Counted from the stretch's first letter, positions 1-5,035 are shown. The stretch: 7,419 nucleotides of DNA from Acidobacteriota bacterium (GCA_016789625.1 JAEUQS010000007.1:1-7419), one strand, 5' to 3'. Notes: generated from the sequence alone by a model not told the origin. Translations and numbers: made by a program.

Positions 1-106
1 GAACCCCGACGAGCTGTCGACCACGGAAAACCACCCCAGCTGGACGCACATGTACCTGATGCTCATGGCCGCGCAGATCGGCTTCGCGCTGGCCTACGTG
101 CTGTGA
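1..106 (+). CDS. C-terminal end of a membrane protein (partial, unrecognised)
   Basis: The frame starting at base 2 is open from the window edge to TGA at 104-106 and gives 34 residues. The end of the peptide, MYLMLMAAQIGFALAYVL, is strongly hydrophobic and looks like a final transmembrane helix that stops almost at the C-terminus. The preceding polar stretch (NPDELSTTENHPSWTH) would be a loop. Too little is visible to name a family. The gene converges on the minus-strand 179-aa gene with 12 bp between the two stop codons. Short complementary stretches lie around 105-127, but there is no T-run and no convincing terminator. Confidence 0.6.
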   Translation, partial: NPDELSTTENHPSWTHMYLMLMAAQIGFALAYVL

Positions 107-118
107 GGAGGGAACCCT

Positions 119-658
119 CTATTCCTCGAAAGGATCCTTGCCGATGTTCTCGATGATCCTGTCGAGGCGGTACTGACTCGGCCCGAAGGAAACCTTGATC
201 TCCCCGTTCTCGAACTGCACGTCGCGTACGTCGATGAAGAGCTCCGGGGGCAGCACCGGGTTGAGGTCCACGACGACGATCCCCTCGTCGGGGTAGTAGA
301 AGGCCCGCCCCGGATAGCGCTCCACGACCCGCTTGATCACGAACCCGAGCGAGATGAACCCGAACGCCTTCATCTTCTCGATGTGGAAGCCCAGGAAACC
401 GTCCTTCAGTCGCGGGGTCGTCACGAGGCCCTTGAGCGGAACCCTCACGCCCTTCTTCACGAGCACGTGGACCCGGAGCTCGCCGTCCTCGGGCTCGATG
501 CCGATGTCCTCGATCTCCGGAATGCCGGCCGTCGCGCGGCGCAGGATCACGTTGACGGTGTTGGCGTCGATCGTGACGACGAGGCCGTCCCACCGGAGCG
601 CCAGGGACGGCAGATCGACGTTCGGCCGGGTGTCTGTGTCTGTGCGGACCAAAGTCAC
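119..658 (-). CDS. Hypothetical beta-rich protein, 179 aa; weak resemblance to TULIP/LmeA-like (DUF2993) lipid-binding proteins
   Basis: I do not recognise this protein with certainty. It has no signal peptide, no membrane helix and no cysteine. It alternates short hydrophobic strands with polar turns: 25-30 GLVVTI, 61-67 LRVHVLV, 88-94 FLGFHIE, 126-132 GIVVVDL, 140-149 and 152-158 GEIKVSF. Two DGE/NGE-type turns each lead into a strand. This 'strand - DG - strand' layout with an amphipathic helix at about 104-115 (LGFVIKRVVERY) resembles the DUF2993/LmeA TULIP pattern, but that is inference from shape. The GTG at 656-658 is the only plausible upstream start, since the nearby ATGs at 663 and 666 are in another frame and hit TGA within a few codons. 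There is no Shine-Dalgarno sequence; a TACCAT hexamer ends 6 nt upstream. It lies 30 bp downstream of the same-strand 188-aa gene, so it may be transcribed with it as well as from its own promoter. Confidence 0.75.
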   Translation of the reverse strand: MTLVRTDTDTRPNVDLPSLALRWDGLVVTIDANTVNVILRRATAGIPEIEDIGIEPEDGELRVHVLVKKGVRVPLKGLVTTPRLKDGFLGFHIEKMKAFGFISLGFVIKRVVERYPGRAFYYPDEGIVVVDLNPVLPPELFIDVRDVQFENGEIKVSFGPSQYRLDRIIENIGKDPFEE

Positions 659-664
659 GCCATC

Positions 665-670
665 ATGGTA
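665..670 (-). promoter_or_regulatory. Candidate -10 hexamer (TACCAT) for a leaderless start of the 179-aa gene
   Basis: On the minus strand TACCAT is followed by six bases (GATGGC) and then the GTG start at 658. No purine-rich ribosome site lies between. A TANNNT hexamer 6-8 nt from the start codon is the usual arrangement of leaderless bacterial promoters. No good -35 box is visible at 16-18 bp. The same arrangement recurs before the DUF2400 gene and hflX. Confidence 0.35.
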
Positions 671-688
671 ACGCGACGGATCGAATCC

Positions 689-1255
689 CTACTCGATCCA
701 CACCCGGACGCGGCCGTTGCGGTCCTTGACGTCCACGAGGTCGCCCTTCGTGGCCGTGGCCAGCTCGTCGACCAGCGTGTCGGCGTCGAGGCCGCGGTCC
801 TTCGAGAGAATCGAGCGCACGATGCTCAGGGGCACGCGCATCGTCACGCTGTCGTCGTCGTCGGGATGCTCCTTGAGCTCGATCTTGAGGAGCTGCTCTT
901 CCTTCGTGAACGTCACGTTCGAGCCGTCCAGCTCCCGCGTCACGGGAGCCTTGGTCTCCTCGAGGGTCGCCAGGATCTCGCGGAGCTCCTCGGCCTCCAC
1001 GTGGTGGCGGAACTCGCGGCTCACCTCCCGCTCGACCTGACCCAGAGTCGCGAGGCGGAGCGTTCCGCCCACGATGCCGAACGGGATGGCCAGCGAGATG
1101 CGCGTGTCGTCTCCGTCGTTCTCCTCGACCTGCATGCGCACGAACCGGGGCGGATTCGCGCTGCCGCGCACGTAGCCGGGCCGGAGGAACGCCCAGAACA
1201 CGAGGAAGATGCAAAAGAGGGCGACGGCGTTGACGATGTCGCGAGCTGCCTTCAT
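689..1255 (-). CDS. Membrane-anchored protein with two tandem copies of an unknown domain, 188 aa
   Basis: The N-terminus MKAARDIVNAVALFCIFLVF carries one hydrophobic segment at about residues 8-24, followed by Arg. This fits a single-pass anchor or uncleaved signal with the rest on the far side of the membrane. The remainder is two related halves. Residues 38-66 (FVRMQVEE, an acidic NDGDD, RISLAIPFGIVGGTL) align with 122-150 (LLKIELKE, an acidic DDDD, VTMRVPLSIVRSIL). Each is followed by an acidic helix (EELREILATLEE; DTLVDELATATK) and a closing strand (SNVTFTKEE; GRVRVWIE). The ATG at 1255 is chosen because GAAAGG lies 6 nt upstream. A longer in-frame start at 1333 would add a basic, low-complexity 26-residue extension in front of the membrane segment. 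The product is unknown. The 'RIPLGLV'-like strand recalls uncharacterised SHOCT-like proteins, weakly. It sits just upstream of the 179-aa gene and divergent from the 234-aa membrane protein. Confidence 0.75.
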   Translation of the reverse strand: MKAARDIVNAVALFCIFLVFWAFLRPGYVRGSANPPRFVRMQVEENDGDDTRISLAIPFGIVGGTLRLATLGQVEREVSREFRHHVEAEELREILATLEETKAPVTRELDGSNVTFTKEEQLLKIELKEHPDDDDSVTMRVPLSIVRSILSKDRGLDADTLVDELATATKGDLVDVKDRNGRVRVWIE

Positions 1256-1347
1256 GACCAGCCTTTCGGGAATCGGTGCCCTGCGGGAACGAATGGCGGC
1301 GGAGCGAGGTCCAACCCCGGGGGCACGATTCAACCCCAGAAACGGTC

Positions 1348-1372
1348 GTTCCGGGGGAAAGGTTCCCGGAAC
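1348..1372. promoter_or_regulatory. Perfect 8-bp inverted repeat in the divergent spacer (possible operator or hairpin)
   Basis: GTTCCGGG at 1348-1355 is the exact reverse complement of CCCGGAAC at 1365-1372, with a 9-nt spacer. The repeat lies in the 140-bp region between the divergent starts at 1255 and 1396, ending 23 bp before the 1396 ATG. It overlaps the place where a plus-strand promoter would be expected; a weak CAGAAT at 1372-1377 could serve as a -10. There is no T-run, so it is not an intrinsic terminator. A dimeric regulator site or a 5'-leader hairpin are both possible. Confidence 0.3.
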
Positions 1373-1395
1373 AGAATGAGGGAAGAGAGGGCGGC

Positions 1396-2100
1396 ATGAC
1401 GTTCGGGCTGGAGCTGGGCCTCGTGGCCCTCACGGGCCTCCTGGGCGCCTGGGGCCTCTCCCCGCGCCGGGCGGCGCTGCTGGCCCTCCGCGGAGCCCGG
1501 AGCGCGGGTGTGGCGGGTTCTCCCGAGCCGGTCCTCCGCTTCGAGCGGCTGCCCACCCGGACGCTCGTCGGCGTGTTCCTGGGGGCCCGGGTGTTCGTCC
1601 ACGCCGGGATGGGCGCCGTCTCCGGAGAGCTGGGTCTCAACCTGCTCGACGCGGCCTCCCCCGGTCCGGCCCTCGCGAACGCGCTGTCGGCTCTCTTCGC
1701 GCTCGCCGCGCTGCCGTGGGTTTTCGCCCGCGGGGCCGAAGCGTCCACCGACCGGCTCCTCTCGGGCGGCATCGAGGGCGCGAAGAGGATGATGCGCGAC
1801 GACTCCCCCTGGCCTCCGGCCGTGAGCCGCTTCGTGCTCGCGCTCCTCCTGGGCGGCTTCGACGGCTTTCGCCCTCCGGCCCTCGTGATCGCGTTCGTGG
1901 CCCTGGCCTTCGCGTCGGGCGGGGTGGACCTCGGAGCGATCTACGTGTTCGCGGCGTCTGCGGCCACGCTGCCGCCGCTCCTCGCGTCCGTGTACGGCAA
2001 GTCGTCGAAGGGGCTCGAACGGCTGGGTCCACCGCTCGGCGCGGCCCTCATCGCCGGGCTCGCCGTGTGGCGGATGGCTACGGCGTTCTCGCGGGGCTGA
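1396..2100 (+). CDS. Polytopic membrane protein, 234 aa; possible cysteine-less DsbD_2/UreH (TauE/SafE-like) transporter homologue
   Basis: About five or six hydrophobic segments are visible, near residues 4-20, 56-72, 92-110, 144-154, 160-176, 180-199 and 211-228, some short. The layout recalls the DsbD_2/CcdA/UreH superfamily. An early GLLGAWG turn sits where the family has GLLGSLGHC. An R-T-L-V-G-V...G-A-V-S-G-E-L-G helix follows. The second half has a helix, a GGFDGFRPP turn, then an A-L-A-F-A-S-G-G-V-x-L-G-A helix and a helix ending TLPPLL. The protein contains no cysteine, so if related it cannot carry electrons the way CcdA does. The ATG at 1396 is preceded by GAGAGG with 5-nt spacing; a longer in-frame start at 1276 would only add a polar tail. 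It converges on the TlpA-like gene with a 4-bp gap. The family assignment is inference from pattern; the coding call is firm. Confidence 0.75.
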   Translation: MTFGLELGLVALTGLLGAWGLSPRRAALLALRGARSAGVAGSPEPVLRFERLPTRTLVGVFLGARVFVHAGMGAVSGELGLNLLDAASPGPALANALSALFALAALPWVFARGAEASTDRLLSGGIEGAKRMMRDDSPWPPAVSRFVLALLLGGFDGFRPPALVIAFVALAFASGGVDLGAIYVFAASAATLPPLLASVYGKSSKGLERLGPPLGAALIAGLAVWRMATAFSRG

Positions 2101-2104
2101 GGGA

Positions 2105-2680
2105 CTACGACTCCTGCTTTGCCGCCGCCTTGCGGATCCAGGCCGCGAGCTGCTTGCGCACTTCCGGGGATTCCCAGCGCATCGCCCCCTGCACGAGCGT
2201 GACGATGGTGCCGTCGGGGGAGATCACGTAGGTCTCGGGGAACTTCAGCGTGCCGAAGCGCCCCGCGGCCTCGCGCTTGGCGTCGAGGAGCACGGGCAGA
2301 TCGGAGCCGCCGTGCTTCTCGAGAAACGCGTTGACGATGTCGAAGGAGTCGTCCACCGAAACGGTCACCAGCTGAACGTTCGGATCCCCGGCCAGCTCCC
2401 TGGCGTAAGCCACGAGCCCGGGCATCTCGTCCACGCAGGGTGGGCACCACGTCGCCCAGAAATGGAGCACCACGGTCTTGCCCTTGAGGGCCGTGAGGTC
2501 CACCTTCGTGCCGTCTTTCGCGGTCACCGTGACGGCGCCCAGCGATTCGGCCAGCGGCACGAGCCGCGGGACCGGGGGATTCGGGCTCAGGGAATTGCGC
2601 GAGAGGACGCCCGCGCCCACGGCGGCGGCCGTCAGGACGACGAGCGCGAGGATTCTCGAGCGGGAGAGCCAGGGTTTCAT
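2105..2680 (-). CDS. TlpA/ResA-family membrane-anchored thioredoxin-like protein, 191 aa
   Basis: This is a thiol-disulfide oxidoreductase-type protein expected outside the cytoplasmic membrane. A basic start is followed by a hydrophobic segment at about residues 10-26, a signal anchor. The thioredoxin fold begins near residue 46 (VTVTAKDGTKVDLTALKGK), with the strand VVLHFWATW leading into the active site W78-C79-P80-P81-C82. The WCPPC site and following E85-M86-P87 are typical of TlpA/ResA. VSVDDS at 108-112 and the cis-proline at P148 (KFPETYVI) complete the fold, and ISPDGTIV matches the last strands. Such proteins usually reduce cytochrome c apoproteins or other periplasmic thiols, receiving electrons from CcdA/DsbD; the substrate here is unknown. 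ATG at 2680 overlaps the TGA of the DUF2400 gene as ATGA, and GGGAGG lies 4 nt upstream, so translation is probably coupled. Confidence 0.93.
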   Translation of the reverse strand: MKPWLSRSRILALVVLTAAAVGAGVLSRNSLSPNPPVPRLVPLAESLGAVTVTAKDGTKVDLTALKGKTVVLHFWATWCPPCVDEMPGLVAYARELAGDPNVQLVTVSVDDSFDIVNAFLEKHGGSDLPVLLDAKREAAGRFGTLKFPETYVISPDGTIVTLVQGAMRWESPEVRKQLAAWIRKAAAKQES

Positions 2681-3528
2681 GCGGCCTCCCGGCAGACCGT
2701 GCGGACGGCGCAGCGCTCACAGTCGCGGCGACCGTCGCCGCGGAGACACAGGGCCAGGATGCCGAGACGGGAAAGAGCCCAGTCGTAGCCCACGGGATCC
2801 TCCGGTGAGATGAGTTTGAGCCAGGCCGTCGCCTCGCGTGACGCGGTGAGATCGGCCGTGGGGCGCAGGGTGAGCCCCAGATAGGTCGCGATCCGGTGAA
2901 CGTGCGTGTCGAGCGGCAGCAGGAGCCGCGCGGGGGTGAAGAGGCCGCCCGTGAACAAGCCGAGATCCACGTCCTCGCTGCGAACCATCCAGCGCAGGAA
3001 GAGGTGCGCGCGCTTGCAGGCCGTGCCCGCGGACGGGGACGGCAGGAGGAACCTCACGCCATGGCTGTGCGGCTCCGCGATCTCCGCCCGCAGGAGGGCG
3101 TGAAAGGAATCGAGCGCGAGGACGAAGTCGTCTCCGCCTGGGTCGCCCTTCGCGAACGCCTCCCGCAGCGAGCCGTGCGCGCGGCGGACCCGTGCGATCG
3201 CCGAGAGCACGGCCTCGAGATCGGGCTGCCGCACCCAGCGGTGGACGAACCCCTCGAGGAGGGGCAGCGGAGTGCCGTCCCAGGCTTCGAGGAAGCGCGC
3301 CGGCGAGGGTCCGAGAGCCGCGACCACCCGCTCGAGCGAGGTCTTGATCGAAGCCACCCGGCCGAAGGCCAGGGCCGAGGCGAGGAGCGCGACGACCTCC
3401 CGGTCCTCGGGACTGCCGTAGCGGTGGGGGAAGAGCAGAGGATCGCTGTCGAGGCGTTGCCCGCTCCACTCGGCCTTCAGGGCCGCGAGGCGCGGACCCA
3501 GCAGCGCGAGGTTCGGGCGCCGTTTCAC
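2677..3528 (-). CDS. TIGR02757 (DUF2400) family protein, HhH-GPD glycosylase-like, with a predicted iron-sulfur Cys cluster, 283 aa
   Basis: The family is recognised from the order of motifs: DPLLFPHRY (29-37), the helix EVVALLASALAFGRV (44-58), FLLPSPSAGTACKRAHLFLR (160-179), W180-MVR, DVDLGLF (186-192), PLDTHVHRIA (205-214) and DPVGYDWALSRLGI (244-257). D207 in LDTHVHR corresponds in pattern to the catalytic Asp of endonuclease III (VDTHIFR), and K172 sits upstream much as the lyase Lys does, though the spacing is longer. The C-terminus has C261-x8-C270-x2-C273-x5-C279, very like the 4Fe-4S loop of endonuclease III. A DNA-glycosylase or AP-lyase role is therefore plausible, but to my knowledge the family is uncharacterised. 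The start is GTG at 3528: an in-frame stop lies at 3540 and no other start is available between. No Shine-Dalgarno is visible; TAGCAT ends 6 nt upstream. The 3' end overlaps the TlpA-like gene by 4 nt. Confidence 0.9.
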   Translation of the reverse strand: MKRRPNLALLGPRLAALKAEWSGQRLDSDPLLFPHRYGSPEDREVVALLASALAFGRVASIKTSLERVVAALGPSPARFLEAWDGTPLPLLEGFVHRWVRQPDLEAVLSAIARVRRAHGSLREAFAKGDPGGDDFVLALDSFHALLRAEIAEPHSHGVRFLLPSPSAGTACKRAHLFLRWMVRSEDVDLGLFTGGLFTPARLLLPLDTHVHRIATYLGLTLRPTADLTASREATAWLKLISPEDPVGYDWALSRLGILALCLRGDGRRDCERCAVRTVCREAA

Positions 3529-3534
3529 GTTCGC

Positions 3535-3540
3535 ATGCTA
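3535..3540 (-). promoter_or_regulatory. Candidate -10 hexamer (TAGCAT) for the DUF2400 gene, formed at the edge of the inserted element
   Basis: On the minus strand TAGCAT is followed by GCGAAC and the GTG start at 3528, a leaderless-type spacing. The first two bases (TA, 3539-3540) are the flanking TA of the inverted-repeat element, so the region further upstream, including any -35 box, is element sequence. I see no clear -35 match at 16-18 bp inside the repeat. Confidence 0.35.
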
Positions 3541-3571
3541 GTCGCCCGCCTTTGAAATTCGCGCCATAAAG
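3541..3571 (+). repeat. Left terminal inverted repeat of the MITE-like element
   Basis: This copy begins GTCGCCCG and ends CGCGCCATAAAG. It is the reverse complement of 3785-3815 except at 3549 (C here; the partner base 3807 implies T). Counting the symmetric flanks (TGCTA outside left, TAGCA outside right), the inverted match extends to 36 bp, 3536-3571 against 3785-3820. Confidence 0.9.
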
Positions 3572-3692
3572 TTCGGAGCGCCGCAGGGCCAGATGCAAGG
3601 CGCCGCGCCGCGCGCTGAAGTTGGCTCTTCGCGAAGGCGCGGCAACAAAGCAGATGACCCTGCGCCGCCCGAACCCGTTGGGCGCCTGGTGG

Positions 3693-3774
3693 TTGCGGCC
3701 GATCTCGGCGTTGCACCTCCCGCGGCGGAGAGCCCACTCCAGCCTTGGTCGGTGCGCCTTGATATCGGCCGCAA
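3693..3774. repeat. Internal imperfect inverted repeat inside the MITE-like element
   Basis: TTGCGGCCGATCTC at 3693-3706 is the reverse complement of 3761-3774 with one mismatch (13/14), separated by 54 bp. It is nested within the terminal repeats and adds a second stem to any RNA or single-stranded DNA fold. Confidence 0.65.
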
Positions 3775-3784
3775 GCACCGGGCG

Positions 3785-3815
3785 CTTTATGGCGCGAATT
3801 TCAAAGACGGGCGAC
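3785..3815 (-). repeat. Right terminal inverted repeat of the MITE-like element
   Basis: This is the inverted partner of 3541-3571, 30/31 identical. It ends 47 bp before the hflX GTG start. Read outward, both TIRs encode the same short peptide pattern (LYGANFKxGRLA), simply because they are copies; this is not evidence of a gene. Confidence 0.9.
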
Positions 3816-3848
3816 TAGCAACTGGCAAAGAACTTGACCCGGGCGCGC

Positions 3849-3854
3849 TACCAT
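3849..3854 (+). promoter_or_regulatory. Candidate -10 hexamer (TACCAT) for a leaderless hflX start
   Basis: TACCAT ends 8 nt before the GTG at 3863, so transcription would start at or next to the start codon. It lies downstream of the inserted element in the original spacer. A TTGACC at 3834-3839 is only 9 bp away, too close for a normal -35 box. Confidence 0.35.
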
Positions 3855-3862
3855 CCCGCTAC

Positions 3863-5035
3863 GTGAAAGAACCGACACTTCCCGGCAAGACGGAGGGCCG
3901 TCCCGAGAAAGCGTCAGGCAACAAGACGATTCTCGTGGGCGTCTTCGGGCGCGAGGGCCGTAGCGTCGCCGAGGACCATCTCGAGGAGCTCGCCCGGCTG
4001 GTCGAGACTGCGGGTGGCGTGGTCGTGGGCCGCGCGCTCCAGGAGCGCCGCACGCCGGATCCCGCGACGTTCGTGGGCAAGGGCAAGGTGACCGAGCTCG
4101 CCGAGCTGGCGGAGGCTCAGGGGGCCGGCTGGATCGTGTTCGACGACGAGCTGTCGCCCTCGCAGGCGCGGAACCTCGACAAGGTCCTGCCCACGAAGGT
4201 GCTGGACCGGCCCGGCGTGATCCTCGAGATCTTCGCGAGCCGCGCGCGCTCGCGGGAGGCCATGACCCAGGTCGAGCTGGCGCGGCTGGAATACCTCCTG
4301 CCGCGCCTCTCGGGGGCCACGTCGGGCCTCGCGCAGCAGCGCGGCGGCGGCGCCTTCCGCGGAGGCTCGGGCGAACGGCAGATCGAGCTCGACCGGCGCA
4401 AGGTGCGCGACCGCATCTCGGGCCTCAAGGACGATCTGAAGAAGATCGAGAAGAGCCGAAAGGTGCGCCGGCGCTCGCTCGCGAAGGTCGCGACCGTCTC
4501 CCTCGTGGGCTACACGAACGCGGGCAAGACGACGCTCTTCAACCGGCTGACGTCCTCGAAGGAGTTCGCCGAGGACCGCCTCTTCGCGACGCTGGATCCC
4601 CGGCACGCGCGCCTCCACGGCGTCGACGGCCGCGCGATCGTGCTCTCGGACACCGTCGGCTTCATCCGCAAGCTGCCGCACACACTCGTGGCGTCGTTCA
4701 AGGCGACTCTCCTCGAGGTGCAGGAGGCCGACCTCGTCATCCACGTGGTGGACGCGTCGTCGCTCGCCGCCGACGAGCAGCGCGCGGTGGCCGAGGAGGT
4801 CCTCGCGGAGTTCGAGGTGCCGAAGGAGCGCGTGCTCCTCGTGTACAACAAGGTCGATCGGCCCGGCGTCACGGCCGACCCGGCGGCGATCGCCATCTCC
4901 GCGAAGTCGGGGGAGGGGCTCGACGTGCTGCGCAAGGCGATCGTGACGCGCCTCGAGACGCTCGGGGTCGCGGTGCCGCGGTACGGCTCGGCGGCCCTCG
5001 AGAGAATGTCCGAGGGGGAGCCGGGAGAACCCTGA
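3863..5035 (+). CDS. hflX: Ribosome-splitting GTPase HflX, 390 aa
   Basis: HflX binds the 50S/70S ribosome, splits stalled ribosomes and hydrolyses GTP, acting in the cytoplasm, often under heat or antibiotic stress. The N-terminal HflX domain is present (about residues 23-150): GVFGREGR, the FVGKGKVTEL segment at 70-79, FDDELSPSQARNLDK at 93-107 and VLDRPGVILEIFA at 113-125. A Gly-rich linker, GGGAFRGGSGERQIELDRR (161-179), corresponds to the family's RGPGETQLETDRR. A coiled-coil helix follows at 176-207. The GTPase domain has G1 GYTNAGKTT (216-224), G2 T243 in FATLDP, G3 DTVGF (263-267), G4 NKVD (329-332) and G5 SAKSG (346-350). All nucleotide-binding motifs are intact and the length is typical. 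The start is GTG at 3863: no Shine-Dalgarno is present, but the conserved domain begins about 20 residues later and the frame upstream runs into the mobile element. TGA overlaps the ATG of the kinase gene by 1 nt. Confidence 0.96.
   Translation: MKEPTLPGKTEGRPEKASGNKTILVGVFGREGRSVAEDHLEELARLVETAGGVVVGRALQERRTPDPATFVGKGKVTELAELAEAQGAGWIVFDDELSPSQARNLDKVLPTKVLDRPGVILEIFASRARSREAMTQVELARLEYLLPRLSGATSGLAQQRGGGAFRGGSGERQIELDRRKVRDRISGLKDDLKKIEKSRKVRRRSLAKVATVSLVGYTNAGKTTLFNRLTSSKEFAEDRLFATLDPRHARLHGVDGRAIVLSDTVGFIRKLPHTLVASFKATLLEVQEADLVIHVVDASSLAADEQRAVAEEVLAEFEVPKERVLLVYNKVDRPGVTADPAAIAISAKSGEGLDVLRKAIVTRLETLGVAVPRYGSAALERMSEGEPGEP

Larger units (their letters stand above)
3541..3815. mobile_element. 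275-bp MITE-like element with 31-bp terminal inverted repeats, TA-flanked
   Basis: The ends are inverted copies that match at 30 of 31 positions, and TA lies immediately outside each end (3539-3540 and 3816-3817). Joining the flanks across one TA restores a palindromic target, TGC-TA-GCA, in the ancestral spacer between two divergent genes. Short length, long TIRs, TA duplication and no transposase match a non-autonomous IS630/Tc1-mariner-type MITE. IS630-family elements are known to duplicate TA, often within CTAG. Frames across the interior stay open for long stretches because the DNA is GC-rich, but none looks like a known protein. The interior also holds an imperfect inverted repeat (3693-3774) and the palindrome CTTCGCGAAG at 3627-3636, so a transcript would be highly structured. 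It fills most of the 334-bp spacer between the DUF2400 start and the hflX start. Confidence 0.7.

Noticed and set aside
105..127. GAGGA/TCCTC and GAGGG/CCCTC stems as a bidirectional terminator
   Set aside because: The two stems compete, the second has only a 2-nt loop, and no T-run follows on either strand.
631..644. TGTCTGTGTCTGTG microsatellite near the start of the 179-aa gene
   Set aside because: Only about two units of the repeat, encoding T-D-T-D-T; too short to argue for phase variation.
849..860. GTC trinucleotide run
   Set aside because: It encodes the acidic DDDD turn of the second domain copy in the 188-aa protein and is explained by coding sequence.
383..1399. A 338-codon open frame on the plus strand
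   Set aside because: It lies antisense to two better minus-strand genes, is His/Arg/Val-rich with no domain pattern, and crosses the divergent promoter region.
663..1772. A 369-codon open frame on the minus strand
   Set aside because: It overlaps the 188-aa gene in another frame and the 234-aa gene antisense, and its translation is Arg/Pro/Ala low complexity.
3525..3778. Small minus-strand open frames inside the inverted-repeat element, one overlapping the DUF2400 start
   Set aside because: They cover the element's repeats and GC-rich interior in more than one frame, show no domain, and have no ribosome site. I treat them as chance frames.
3834..3839. TTGACC as a -35 box for hflX
   Set aside because: It is 9 bp from the TACCAT hexamer, and at 17 bp the matching -10 position (CGCTAC) would place the transcription start beyond the GTG.
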